Shown here piece after piece: positions 8,271 to 16,543 of a DNA stretch of 64,000 nucleotides (position 1 is the stretch's first letter; each line of letters opens with the position of its first letter). The notes under the pieces were generated by a model that was not told the origin of the DNA, searched no databases, and saw nothing but the letters and a program-made list of their open reading frames with translations. The DNA lies in NCBI RefSeq assembly GCF_030915525.1, contig NZ_CP133269.1, positions 1,761,001 through 1,825,000 of the forward strand, given 5' to 3'. The position numbers were made by a program, and so were the translations under genes. The DNA is from Neobacillus sp. PS2-9. GTDB lineage: Bacteria > Bacillota > Bacilli > Bacillales > Cytobacillaceae.

Positions 8271-9194
8271 TTAAATAGATGATAAACCTTGATGAACATA
8301 TGTCTCTAAAAATTCATCGATGACTCGCTCATAATCCGCACGGTTTTCGTTAAAGGACTGGGCATGCCGTCCATTTTCAGCAAGGTATAACATTTTAGGA
8401 CCCTTTTTTTGCTCAAATAAGTCCTTTGACATGGTAGGGAGTATAAAATCGTCCTTTTGACTGTGAATGAACAGAACAGGGTGTTTAATATTTTCAATAA
8501 CTGAAATGGGTGATACGTGACGAATAGAATATTTGTCTCGAAAACGCAAAAGGATATCACCAATCGGAAGTAACAGTCCGGGTAGGAGCTTAAAGTCTTT
8601 TTTTATGAGATAGGCAAGCTGCTCCTTAAAATCAGAAAATGGGCAATCAGCAATGTAAAAGTCAGCCCCATCCTCAAGGAGCCCCGCATATAACAGCATG
8701 GTAGCGGCTCCCATGGATTCCCCGTGAATGCCAAGCTCAAGGTTCGGTCCTTTTTCTTTTTTTAGCCAATCGACAATCGTTTTAAGGTCGAATTTTTCAT
8801 AGTGACCAAAGCTGGTTGTTTTTCCACCGGATTCTCCGTGTCGGCGATGGTCGTAAATGAAAGCATTAAACCCTCTATCGAGAAAGAGGTTCGCATATTT
8901 AATCGAATTCATTTTCGTTTCCGTTACGCCATGAGAAATAATAATATATCGGTTCGTCTTGTGTGGTTCAATAAGAAGACCTTTAATCATGTAACCAAAT
9001 GGTGAAGGAATATCAACCTCCTGCTTTGGCAAAGACTCGAATTCATCAGGCTTATATCGGCCGGCTTCCTTTTCGCGCCTTAAGATTAATTCTTCATCCT
9101 TTTTCTTCATATACATCAGACGGTTGGTAAAGTATAGAGCAAGAGATAACCAGAAAAATAACACAATAAACAAAGTCCGAAATGTCTTCCTCAC
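8271..9194 (-). CDS. yqkD: Alpha/beta hydrolase YqkD
   Basis: Serine hydrolase of 307 aa with an N-terminal membrane anchor (LFIVLFFWLSLALYF, about 7-22), so the catalytic domain probably faces outward or stays membrane bound. The nucleophile is in GIHGESMGA (G-x-S-x-G form GESMG). The Asp is in HSQKDDFILP and the His in ENGRHAQSF. GTG 9194 is chosen because GGAGG lies 8 nt upstream; the GTG at 9203 overlaps the ribosome site. Substrate unknown. The stop codon abuts a family A repeat. Confidence 0.85.
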   Translation of the reverse strand: MRKTFRTLFIVLFFWLSLALYFTNRLMYMKKKDEELILRREKEAGRYKPDEFESLPKQEVDIPSPFGYMIKGLLIEPHKTNRYIIISHGVTETKMNSIKYANLFLDRGFNAFIYDHRRHGESGGKTTSFGHYEKFDLKTIVDWLKKEKGPNLELGIHGESMGAATMLLYAGLLEDGADFYIADCPFSDFKEQLAYLIKKDFKLLPGLLLPIGDILLRFRDKYSIRHVSPISVIENIKHPVLFIHSQKDDFILPTMSKDLFEQKKGPKMLYLAENGRHAQSFNENRADYERVIDEFLETYVHQGLSSI

Positions 9195-9277
9195 AATTGG
9201 CACCTCCTGAAGTAATTAGTATAAAATATGAAAGTCACGTTTTTAGTGCCCATAAATTAACAGTTTTAATTTTAGCA

Positions 9278-9311
9278 TAAAAAAAGCCGCTCACACCAAT
9301 AAGCGGCGGCT
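9278..9311 (-). terminator. Terminator between the 46-aa gene and yqkD
   Basis: On the minus strand GCCGC...GCGGC is followed by TTTTTTT, between repeat A copy 2 and yqkD. Confidence 0.7.
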
Positions 9312-9351
9312 TCTGATTGAAATAAAATTGATTCTTTGAACTTTGATAACT

Positions 9352-9472
9352 GTCTAGCTGCAGCGTCTAGCCCCTCGGGGTCAAATAACCTTCGGCAAGA
9401 AAAGTCAAAATGCGGACTTTTCTCGCCGAAGAACATTTGCCTGTCGGGGCTGAACAAGACGCTTCGCTTTTC
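9352..9472. repeat. Palindromic repeat family A, copy 2
   Basis: Same architecture as 8151-8270. The outer stem is AGCGTC (9362-9367) with GACGCT (9458-9463), that is, both sides differ from copy 1 and remain paired. The inner stem is TTCGGCAAGAAAAGTC with GACTTTTCTCGCCGAA. The minus-strand stop codon TAA (9475-9473) of the adjoining small gene is followed directly by GAAAAGCG, as in copy 1. Confidence 0.9.
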
Positions 9473-9613
9473 TTATTGCTCAGAATTCTGTCTTTTCGTT
9501 GGATGTAGTGCTTTTTCGAGTTCCTCGGCAGCAATCATCCGTTTGCCGCCACCAGCTGTATCTGCATAATTTTTCCCGCTTTGACTGTTACCTTTGTCCC
9601 GCTTTTGGCTCAT
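9473..9613 (-). CDS. Small basic hydrophilic protein, 46 aa
   Basis: Short reading frame beginning MSQKRDKGNSQSGKNY, Lys/Arg-, Gln- and Gly-rich, with no membrane segment. GAAGGGAG precedes the ATG at 9 nt. The stop codon sits exactly at the border of repeat A copy 2, so the natural C-terminus may have been set by the repeat. I do not recognise the family. Its charge and size recall small spore or nucleoid peptides, but that is only a guess. Confidence 0.55.
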   Translation of the reverse strand: MSQKRDKGNSQSGKNYADTAGGGKRMIAAEELEKALHPTKRQNSEQ

Positions 9614-9697
9614 AAAATCTAGCTCCCTTCAAGGTGGTCTCAATTATTAAGATGGATTACCAGAAGACCGATTATTCACGAAAAACGAGATTAGATT

Positions 9698-10600
9698 TTA
9701 GACAGTTTGAGCATGAAGGCGATAATAACTGCTTTCGATGGGTCTTGAAAGATGTGGACGCACGATTTCAATAGCAGCAAGGAGTTTCTCCAAGCTTACA
9801 CCTGTGTCAATTCCCATCCGTTCAAGCATATACACTACATCCTCCGTGGCTGCGTTTCCTGCAGCACCAGGAGCGAATGGGCAGCCGCCAAGACCGCCAG
9901 CCGACGTATCAAACCGGTCAATACCTGCCTGTAGAGAAGCGAAAATATTCGCAAGAGCGAGCTTTCGTGTGTCATGGAAATGGGCGGTTAACATGGTATC
10001 TGAAAACTCTTCTTTTAACTGTGAAAATAAGGAGTACGCTTCATTTGGTGCAGCCATGCCAATGGTATCAGCCACACTTAATTCATCCACGCCAGCCTCT
10101 ACAAACTCAGAACAAAGCTTTACAGTATCTTTTTCATTTATTTTTCCTTCATACGGACAATAGAAGGCGGTCGAAATACAAGCACGGACAAAATAGTTTT
10201 TTTCTTTTAGCTCATGGATGATCGGTTTTAGCTCTGCCATACTATCCTGCGTTGTTTTGTTGATGTTTTTTAGATTAAAACTGTTGCTGACACCAACAAA
10301 TACGGCTACAGCTTTGCAATCAGTAGAATACACCCGATCAATTCCTTTACGGTTTGGAGCAAGGACAAAGTTTCTCGCGTTTCCATCAAGGCAGTCTGCA
10401 ACAATTTCTGGTGCGTCTCCCATTTGTGGCACCCACTTTGGAGACACAAACGAAGTCAACTCCATTTCCTCTAGTCCAGCATTCCTCAGTCCAAAAATAA
10501 ATTGTTTTTTGATATCAGTTGGTACAAATAACTTTTCATTCTGCAGTCCATCTCGAGGACCAACCTCGATAATCGTCACTTTTTTAGGTAAACTTAGCAT
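9698..10600 (-). CDS. mvaB: Hydroxymethylglutaryl-CoA lyase
   Basis: Cleaves HMG-CoA to acetoacetate and acetyl-CoA, the last step of leucine degradation. The DRE-TIM barrel N-terminus EVGPRDGLQNE carries the Arg-Asp metal/catalytic pair (about 17-18). The C-terminal HMG-CoA lyase signature GGLGGCPFAPGAAGN-ATED has the active-site Cys near 240. GGAGGG precedes two adjacent ATG codons (10603 and 10600); the second has better spacing and gives 300 aa, the family length. It diverges from a thiolase/CoA-transferase operon that would use its acetoacetate product. Confidence 0.93.
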   Translation of the reverse strand: MLSLPKKVTIIEVGPRDGLQNEKLFVPTDIKKQFIFGLRNAGLEEMELTSFVSPKWVPQMGDAPEIVADCLDGNARNFVLAPNRKGIDRVYSTDCKAVAVFVGVSNSFNLKNINKTTQDSMAELKPIIHELKEKNYFVRACISTAFYCPYEGKINEKDTVKLCSEFVEAGVDELSVADTIGMAAPNEAYSLFSQLKEEFSDTMLTAHFHDTRKLALANIFASLQAGIDRFDTSAGGLGGCPFAPGAAGNAATEDVVYMLERMGIDTGVSLEKLLAAIEIVRPHLSRPIESSYYRLHAQTV

Positions 10601-10746
10601 CATTTTCCCTCCAAACAATTCATACTTTCATTGTAGAGGTGGTAAAATCAAAAAATCAAGAATAATAGAAATTTTGACAAAATAAGAGGAATTTCTGTAT
10701 TTAACTAGAAGTAGTAAAGGTATAAAAGCTAGAGGGGAGAACGGAA

Positions 10747-11934
10747 ATGAGCCAAACCGAAGTAGTAATTGTTAGTGCTGTTCGTACGGCATTAGGAAAT
10801 TTTAACGGTAGTTTAAAAAATTTATCCGCACCTGAACTTGGAGCAACAGTGATTAAAGGGGCGCTTGAAGCGGCAGGAGTTAAGCCTGAACTAGTGGATG
10901 AAGTGATTATGGGTAATGTGCTCCAAGCAGGGCTAGGGCAAAACCCAGCAAGACAGGCGGCTATTCAAGCGGGAATTCCTGAAAGCGTTTCCTCAATGAC
11001 GATTAATAAGGTTTGTGGTTCGGGGTTAAAGGCAGTTCACTTAGCAACTCAGGCAATTTTGGCGGGAGACGCTGACATTGTGGTTGCAGGCGGAATGGAA
11101 AATATGAGCCAGGCACCATACCTATTAAAAAATGCCCGTGATGGCTTTAAAATGGGTGACCAAAAGCTAGTCGACACCTTGACCTCGGATGGTCTTACAT
11201 GTGTGTTTAATGATTATCACATGGGGATTACAGCTGAGAATTTAGCGAGTAAATATGCCATTACAAGAGAAGAGCAGGATGAATTTTCGGCGTGGAGTCA
11301 GGCGAAGGCAGTTGAGGCTATTGAAGCAGGTAAATTTAAAGATGAAATCGTAAAGGTTGTCATTCCGCAACGCAAAGGGGAACCTATTGTTTTTGACACA
11401 GATGAATACCCGAAAAAAGGAACAACTGCAGAGAAGTTGGCGGGATTACGTCCTGCTTTTAAAAAGGACGGCAGTGTAACGGCAGGGAATGCTTCTGGAA
11501 TCAATGATGGAGCAGCAGCTGTTGTAGTAATGAGTAAGAAAAAGGCAGATGAGCTAGGGCTTAAACCTTTAGTAACGATAAAAGCCAACGCAAGTGCAGG
11601 GGTAGACCCAAGTATAATGGGAATTGGACCAGTACCAGCAGTGAGAAAGGCTCTTGAAAAAGCTTCCGTTTCAATGGAGGATGTGAACCTAATTGAGGCA
11701 AACGAAGCCTTTGCGGCCCAATCGCTGGCTGTAGACCGAGAACTTCATTTTAATAAAGAAATTTTAAACGTGAACGGCGGGGCTATTGCACTTGGACATC
11801 CAATTGGGGCAAGCGGCGCGAGAATTCTCGTCACCTTAATTCATGAGATGAAAAGAAGAAATGCGAAAAATGGCTTAGCTACGCTTTGTATTGGCGGGGG
11901 TCAAGGGGTAGCAACAATTGTAGAGTTAGCGTAA
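10747..11934 (+). CDS. Acetyl-CoA C-acetyltransferase (thiolase)
   Basis: Interconverts acetoacetyl-CoA and two acetyl-CoA. Catalytic residues of the thiolase family are visible: acylated Cys90 (NKVCGSG), His351 (GHPIGASG) and Cys381 (CIGGGQG). Length of 395 aa is typical. It is the first gene of a three-gene run with 25-bp and 24-bp gaps to the two CoA-transferase subunits, and AGAGGGGAG precedes its ATG. With the divergent HMG-CoA lyase it forms an acetoacetate-to-acetyl-CoA route. Confidence 0.93.
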   Translation: MSQTEVVIVSAVRTALGNFNGSLKNLSAPELGATVIKGALEAAGVKPELVDEVIMGNVLQAGLGQNPARQAAIQAGIPESVSSMTINKVCGSGLKAVHLATQAILAGDADIVVAGGMENMSQAPYLLKNARDGFKMGDQKLVDTLTSDGLTCVFNDYHMGITAENLASKYAITREEQDEFSAWSQAKAVEAIEAGKFKDEIVKVVIPQRKGEPIVFDTDEYPKKGTTAEKLAGLRPAFKKDGSVTAGNASGINDGAAAVVVMSKKKADELGLKPLVTIKANASAGVDPSIMGIGPVPAVRKALEKASVSMEDVNLIEANEAFAAQSLAVDRELHFNKEILNVNGGAIALGHPIGASGARILVTLIHEMKRRNAKNGLATLCIGGGQGVATIVELA

Positions 11935-11959
11935 AACATTTGAGGGAGAGAGAGCAAAG

Positions 11960-12649
11960 ATGAAGAAAATTTGTACATCCTTCCAGGATGCGGTTGCTGA
12001 TATTCATGATGGAGCTACGTTAATGGTTGGAGGATTTGGCCTGTGTGGTATTCCCGAGAATCTCATTTTAGCCTTAGCTGAAAAAGGAGTGAAGGATTTA
12101 ACGGTCATTTCTAACAACTGTGGAATTGATGAGTGGGGCTTAGGACTCCTATTAAATAATAGACAAATCAAAAAAATGATTGGCTCCTATGTAGGGGAAA
12201 ATAAAGAGTTTGAAAGACAAGTATTAACAGGAGAACTTGAGGTAGAACTAACACCACAGGGAACATTAGCTGAAAAAATTCGGGCGGGTGGCGCTGGTAT
12301 CCCAGCATTCTATACTCCTGCCGGGGTAGGAACACCGATAGCTGATGGGAAAGAAACAAAGGTTTTTAACGGAAGAGAGTACCTTTTAGAAGAAGCACTG
12401 ACAGCAGATTTTAGCTTGGTTAGGGCATGGAAAGGGGACAAAATGGGAAATCTTGTTTACCACAAGACAGCACGAAACTTTAATCCGATGATCGCTGCAG
12501 CGGGTAAAGTGACGATCGCAGAAGTGGAAACCCTTTATGAAATTGGTGAATTGGATGCTAACTTCATCCATACTCCAAGTATATATGTTCAAACGATTAT
12601 TGAAGGAACTCAAGAAAAGCGAATAGAGAGACTAACCGTTAGAAACTAG
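11960..12649 (+). CDS. scoA: 3-oxoacid CoA-transferase subunit A
   Basis: Alpha subunit of succinyl-CoA:acetoacetate CoA-transferase, which activates acetoacetate to acetoacetyl-CoA. The glycine loop GGFGLCGIPENL (24-35) and the GAGIPAFYTPAGVGTP segment typify family I CoA-transferase A subunits. Length 229 aa. It lies between the thiolase and subunit B with GGGAGAGAG before the ATG. Butyrate-acetoacetate CoA-transferase is an alternative specificity. Confidence 0.9.
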   Translation: MKKICTSFQDAVADIHDGATLMVGGFGLCGIPENLILALAEKGVKDLTVISNNCGIDEWGLGLLLNNRQIKKMIGSYVGENKEFERQVLTGELEVELTPQGTLAEKIRAGGAGIPAFYTPAGVGTPIADGKETKVFNGREYLLEEALTADFSLVRAWKGDKMGNLVYHKTARNFNPMIAAAGKVTIAEVETLYEIGELDANFIHTPSIYVQTIIEGTQEKRIERLTVRN

Positions 12650-12673
12650 AGTTGGTGAAGGGAGAGAACTTGA

Positions 12674-13342
12674 ATGGCGAATGAAAAGGTCTCTGTCAGA
12701 GAGAGAATTGCGATTAGGGCAGAGAAAGAAATAGAAAATGGCTTTTATGTAAACCTAGGGATCGGAATGCCTACCCTTGTAGCCAATTATATGACAGCGA
12801 ATAAACAGGTTGTCCTGCAATCAGAAAATGGACTGCTTGGTATCGGTCCATATCCACATAAAGAAGAGGTGGACCCTGATCTAATTAATGCAGGCAAGGA
12901 AACGGTAACGGCAATTGCTGGTGCAGCTTATTTTGACAGTGCTGAATCATTTGCTATGATCCGTGGTGGTCATGTCAATATAGCGATTCTTGGTGGAATG
13001 GAAGTATCTGAAACTGGGGACCTGGCAAACTGGATGATACCTGGAAAAATGATTAAAGGTATGGGTGGAGCCATGGACCTTGTTCATGGGGCTCGAAAGA
13101 TTATCGTCATCATGGAGCATGTAAATAAAAAAGGTGAATCGAAAATTTTAAAACAGTGTACTCTTCCGTTAACGGGAAAAGGGGTAGTCAACCGGATTAT
13201 TACTGAGCGCGCAGTCATGGATGTAACAGACTCCGGGCTAAGGCTCGTGGAGGTTGCCGAAGGTTTTACTGTCGAGGATGTTGTTAATTCAACAGAAGCC
13301 ACCTTACATGTGGATGAAAATGTGAAACTAGAAGCTTATTAA
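12674..13342 (+). CDS. scoB: 3-oxoacid CoA-transferase subunit B
   Basis: Beta subunit carrying the catalytic glutamate of family I CoA-transferases, Glu51 in LQSENGLLG, followed by the glycine-rich IGP loop. The stretch [19 protein letters not shown] is diagnostic of this subunit. Length 222 aa. It is the last gene of the operon, followed by a strong terminator. Together with subunit A and the thiolase it turns acetoacetate into two acetyl-CoA. Confidence 0.92.
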   Translation: MANEKVSVRERIAIRAEKEIENGFYVNLGIGMPTLVANYMTANKQVVLQSENGLLGIGPYPHKEEVDPDLINAGKETVTAIAGAAYFDSAESFAMIRGGHVNIAILGGMEVSETGDLANWMIPGKMIKGMGGAMDLVHGARKIIVIMEHVNKKGESKILKQCTLPLTGKGVVNRIITERAVMDVTDSGLRLVEVAEGFTVEDVVNSTEATLHVDENVKLEAY

Positions 13343-13349
13343 TAGTGGA

Positions 13350-13382
13350 AGCAGGTTGTTCAAACGGACAGCCTGCTTTTTT
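13350..13382 (+). terminator. Terminator of the thiolase-CoA-transferase operon
   Basis: AGCAGGTTGT pairs with ACAGCCTGCT (one G-T-type pair), followed by TTTTTT. Confidence 0.85.
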
Positions 13383-13446
13383 GTAGGGATTTAAAAAGTG
13401 ATGATATACTATTACTAAATTAAATATTAATTAAGGGGAAGTTAGA

Positions 13447-13701
13447 ATGAAAAAGAAATCAAAGCAAACAAGGCAAGCAGCTCCAAAAAAAGATGATTCA
13501 GCCGTAACATTAAAAGATTTAATCAATCCCAATTTAATAAAGCAGTTAAAAGAACAGCAGGATCAGTTAAAGGCAGAGGAAGAAAAAAGAAAAGAGGCGG
13601 AAGAACAGCGAAAGCGGGAAGAGCGAAGATTGAAGGAAAAAAACAAATCGTTTGAAGAACTTTTAGATGAGAGCGGGATGAATTGGAAGGAGTTTAAGTA
13701 A
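13447..13701 (+). CDS. yqkE: YqkE, DUF3886 family protein
   Basis: Highly charged 84-aa protein. After a basic N-terminus it has the family core LKDLINPNLIKQLKEQQ, then a long Lys/Glu/Arg coiled-coil helix (about 38-70) and the end SFEELLDESGMNWKEFK. AGGGGAAG precedes the ATG. The stop overlaps the next start (TAATG), indicating translational coupling with the GrpB-family gene. Function unknown. Confidence 0.85.
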   Translation: MKKKSKQTRQAAPKKDDSAVTLKDLINPNLIKQLKEQQDQLKAEEEKRKEAEEQRKREERRLKEKNKSFEELLDESGMNWKEFK

Positions 13702-14228
13702 TGGCCGTCCGAAAGGTAGAAGTAGTACCACATACCAGTACTTGGACGGAGTTATTTCAAAAAGAAACACAAAAACTTACTGATATGATGGAGCCCTATG
13801 AAATTGTTTTTTATCATATTGGGAGTACTTCGGTTCCAGGGCTAGGTGCGAAACCAATTATTGATTTGTTAGCGGAAGCAGAAGATATTCTTAATTTTGA
13901 TCGAGTGACACCGAAACTTGAAAAGATGGGGTACGTGGCAAAGGGTGAAAACGGGATAGTCGGGAGGCGTTATTTCTATAAGGAGGATGAAAATAGACAA
14001 CGGATTTTTCATCTGCATGCCTTTGAAAAAGGGAACTCAGAAATTTTTAGGCATCTTGTTTTCCGTGATTATCTACGGGAACACCCTGAAGAGGCGAAAC
14101 GTTATGAAAATGTAAAAATGATTGCTGCGAAAAAATTCCCGTATGATATTGATTCGTATATAAACTATAAAGACAGCTTTGTAAAAGAAATTGAAGAAGC
14201 AGCATTTAAATGGGCTGACAAAAAATAA
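13701..14228 (+). CDS. GrpB/UPF0157 family nucleotidyltransferase-like protein
   Basis: GrpB family, 175 aa, a minimal nucleotidyltransferase-fold group. Visible signatures are HIGSTSVPGLGAKPIIDLL (about 34-52, the GS and D residues of the NTP-transferase fold), the RRYFYKED segment, and HLHAFEKGNSE-HLVFRDYLREHP. In B. subtilis the related domain is the C-terminal part of YqkA; here it stands alone and is translationally coupled to yqkE. The substrate is unknown. Confidence 0.85.
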   Translation: MAVRKVEVVPHTSTWTELFQKETQKLTDMMEPYEIVFYHIGSTSVPGLGAKPIIDLLAEAEDILNFDRVTPKLEKMGYVAKGENGIVGRRYFYKEDENRQRIFHLHAFEKGNSEIFRHLVFRDYLREHPEEAKRYENVKMIAAKKFPYDIDSYINYKDSFVKEIEEAAFKWADKK

Positions 14229-14301
14229 AGGGAGAGCAAATTAACGGGTTCCGTTTCCTATCGCAAAACTCAAAATTGAATAGAAAAATGTATAACTTAT
14301 T

Positions 14302-14330
14302 GCACCGTATTTTGCGGTGTCTTTTTATTT
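14302..14330 (+). terminator. Terminator after the GrpB-family gene
   Basis: CACCG/CGGTG hairpin with a 7-nt loop, followed by TCTTTTTATTTTT. Confidence 0.7.
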
Positions 14331-14602
14331 TTGTCTCTGTTAATTTATTTTGGCAGGTGTTCTCGCTTAATCGGAGGAATTCCGCTTATTTTGAAAAAGT
14401 AGTGATTTGAAAGAGAAATAGGCGGAGATTTTCCGCCTAAGTAACCTAAAAAGCCTAAAAATCATGGAAATACAAAGTATAACAGGAAAAAATCCTCCTA
14501 TTTATAGGGAAATAAGTGAATTTCCTGATTTAGCCGGAATCTTTCCGCCTATTTTTCAATGCCATCAATAGCACAGCTTAAACTGGAGCTATTTGTATGC
14601 AA

Positions 14603-14645
14603 AAATGTAGGGCAATTTGTGGGGGTACACTAACCCCTACATTTT
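14603..14645. repeat. Inverted repeat with 11-bp perfect arms
   Basis: AAAATGTAGGG (14603-14613) pairs with CCCTACATTTT (14635-14645), loop 21 nt. Probably a rho-independent terminator or stem-loop facing the end of yqkF. Confidence 0.65.
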
Positions 14646-14708
14646 CATATACAGGTTGTACTACAAATTCACTAAAAGTTATAACCCAAATCCCTTCATA
14701 TCAACCAA

Positions 14709-14747
14709 AAATGACCTGCGAATTGGGATACAATTTGCAGGTCATTT
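14709..14747. repeat. Inverted repeat with a 16-bp stem
   Basis: AAATGACCTGCGAATT pairs with AATTTGCAGGTCATTT (one G-T), loop of 7 nt. On the minus strand the stem is followed by TTTTTGG. It may end yqkF transcription, being the strongest stem in the gap. Confidence 0.65.
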
Positions 14748-14810
14748 GCATTACATTTTTAATGTTTGCGGTAGCTAACCGAACCCGTGAAGAGCAAATG
14801 CCCTCCCTTT

Positions 14811-15722
14811 TTACCGGTGCTCACTATAAATACTTGCCTTCGTTAATGCTTTAATTATCCTAACTTCTTCATTTGTCAGCGGTTGGCTTCTAACTGCATT
14901 TGCATTTCTCTTAATCTGGTCGGTGCTGCTTGCGCCAGCCACAACAGAAGCAACTGCCGGGTTAGCTAGATTATACTGAAGGGCAACCTCCGTAAATGAA
15001 CGGGACGAGGCCACTTTCTCCTTCAACACTGGCAAAATGTCCTGTAGTTCTTCAAGAGTATAGTCTAAGTACCCTTTTTCAGAAGCCTTATCAAGCAGCT
15101 TATCGCTTAACAGTCCTTTTGCAAGAGGTCCGCGAGTGACAACGCTAATTCCATTCTCATGAAGAAGAGGTAATACTGTTTCTTCCGGTCTGCGGTCAAG
15201 TATGCTGTACTGCATCATCACAGACACGATACTAGACTTTTTTACGTATTCCCTTATCACATTCGGTCGAATGGATGATAGGCCATAATAGCGAATGAAA
15301 CCTTCTGCTTTTAGTTCCTCAAAGGCTTCGATGGTTTCATCAATCGGGTCATCAAGGGTACCGCCATGCAATTGATAGAGATCAATATAATCTGTACCTA
15401 TACGCTTTAGACTGTTTTTTACTTCTTCCTTAATATATGCCTTAGAAGGATCCCATGACCAGCCAGTGCGCTCCTTGTGCCAACGGTTACCAACCTTCGT
15501 CGCAATAATTATTTGTTCGCGGACGTCTTTTAAGGCCTTGCCTACTAGTTGTTCATTATCGCCAAAATCATATAAATCCGCTGTATCAAAATAATTAATG
15601 CCTTCTTCAAGTGCCGCTTCAATAATAGATCTTGCAGCCTTCTCCTCCGTGCCAATGGACATACAGCCAAGACCAAGCTCGGTTACAAATAAATCGGATT
15701 TTCCTACCTGCCTTTTTTTCAA
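14811..15722 (-). CDS. yqkF: Aldo/keto reductase YqkF
   Basis: NAD(P)H-dependent TIM-barrel oxidoreductase of 303 aa. The aldo/keto reductase catalytic tetrad is partly readable: Asp in INYFDTADLYDFG with Tyr, Lys in IIATKVG, and the His position in LYQLHGGTLDDP. The YGLSSIRP segment and the C-terminal VVAGASSTDQIKRNA cofactor region are typical. TTG is the likely start, with GGGGTG upstream. It lies beside mciZ and nudF as in B. subtilis. Substrate unknown. Confidence 0.9.
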   Translation of the reverse strand: MKKRQVGKSDLFVTELGLGCMSIGTEEKAARSIIEAALEEGINYFDTADLYDFGDNEQLVGKALKDVREQIIIATKVGNRWHKERTGWSWDPSKAYIKEEVKNSLKRIGTDYIDLYQLHGGTLDDPIDETIEAFEELKAEGFIRYYGLSSIRPNVIREYVKKSSIVSVMMQYSILDRRPEETVLPLLHENGISVVTRGPLAKGLLSDKLLDKASEKGYLDYTLEELQDILPVLKEKVASSRSFTEVALQYNLANPAVASVVAGASSTDQIKRNANAVRSQPLTNEEVRIIKALTKASIYSEHR

Positions 15723-15785
15723 AAAATCACCCCGTCCTTTTCTATCATTTTAGTAAAGAAAAGGACAGACTACAAACGAGAGGTG

Positions 15786-15917
15786 TTATTTTTGTGGTAC
15801 ATTTTTAATCCAGTCAGATACGGTAATGTATTCCTTGTTATACTCCTTGAGCTTTTGTACAATCTCCCAGCCTTTGCCAACAAGAATGATTCCCTTTTCA
15901 TGCACATACACCTTCAT
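15786..15917 (-). CDS. mciZ: MciZ, mother-cell inhibitor of FtsZ
   Basis: A 43-aa frame starting MKVYVHEKGIILVGKGWEI. It closely resembles the 40-aa B. subtilis MciZ as I recall it: MKV, KG-x-x-LVGK-x-WEI, KLKEY and a C-terminal DWI line up. In B. subtilis MciZ is made in the mother cell under sigma-E, binds FtsZ and caps filaments to block extra Z rings in sporulation. The ATG has GGGGGAG 7 nt upstream. It sits between yqkF and nudF as in B. subtilis. Upstream on the minus strand, CATACATT matches a sigma-E -10 perfectly, with TTCTATT 13 nt before it as a weak -35. Confidence 0.85.
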   Translation of the reverse strand: MKVYVHEKGIILVGKGWEIVQKLKEYNKEYITVSDWIKNVPQK

Positions 15918-15988
15918 TCCATACTCCCCCAATTAAAGTATGGTAAAATGTATGAGCAGAATATAGGAATAGAACAGGAGTGACCTTT

Positions 15989-16543
15989 ATGAGTAATCTC
16001 GAAGAAAAAACGCTCCATAGCGAAGAAATCTTTTCAGGAAAAGTAATCAGTCTTCATTTGCAGGATGTGGAGCTTCCGAACGGCAAGCAGAGCAAAAGAG
16101 AAATTATTAAACATCCGGGAGCTGTGGCAATACTAGCAATTACGGATGACAAGAAAGTGGTCATGGTTGAGCAATACCGGAAAGCGTTAGAAAGAACCAT
16201 TGTGGAAATTCCAGCAGGAAAGCTCGAAAAGGGAGAAGAACCCGCGCTTTGTGCTCGTCGAGAATTAGAAGAAGAAACAGGATACGAATGTGAAAGCTTG
16301 GAGTTACTCACTTCCTTTTATACTTCGCCAGGATTTGCGGATGAAATTGTTCATGTATATCTTGCAACAGGACTAACCAAAAAGGAAAATTCAGCGGCCC
16401 TTGACGAGGATGAATTTGTTAATTTAGAAGAATTGACGCTCGAAGAAGCGCAACAATATGTGCAAGAACAAAAGATTTATGATGCGAAAACAATTTTTGC
16501 AGTCCAATACTTACAATTACAAGAGGCGTTGAAAAATAAATGA
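15989..16543 (+). CDS. nudF: ADP-ribose pyrophosphatase NudF
   Basis: Nudix hydrolase that splits ADP-ribose to AMP and ribose 5-phosphate. The Nudix box begins at GKLEKGEE and ends RRELEEETGY (G-x5-E-x7-REUxEExGU pattern), positioned in the middle of the protein. Length 184 aa matches the B. subtilis enzyme. The ATG has AGGAG 8 nt upstream; an in-frame GTG 9 nt earlier overlaps it. The stop overlaps the next start (ATGA), so it is coupled to yqxK. Confidence 0.93.
   Translation: MSNLEEKTLHSEEIFSGKVISLHLQDVELPNGKQSKREIIKHPGAVAILAITDDKKVVMVEQYRKALERTIVEIPAGKLEKGEEPALCARRELEEETGYECESLELLTSFYTSPGFADEIVHVYLATGLTKKENSAALDEDEFVNLEELTLEEAQQYVQEQKIYDAKTIFAVQYLQLQEALKNK

Larger units (their letters stand above)
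14331..14810. other. 480-bp non-coding region with repeated ggCGGAatt-type motifs
   Basis: No credible gene. Several short related motifs recur: CGGAGGAATTCCG near 14373, AGGCGGAgattTTCCGCCT near 14421-14441, and GCCGGAATCTTTCCGCC near 14534. They look like decayed copies of a small palindrome. An 85-codon frame starting at 14597 has no ribosome site and is made of the two inverted repeats listed separately. Confidence 0.6.

Noticed and set aside
14597..14854. 85-codon frame on the plus strand in the GrpB-yqkF gap
   Set aside because: It runs through two inverted repeats and into the antisense of yqkF, with no ribosome site.
15783..15983. 66-codon plus-strand frame upstream of nudF
   Set aside because: It is antisense to mciZ, which has a good ribosome site and recognisable homology.
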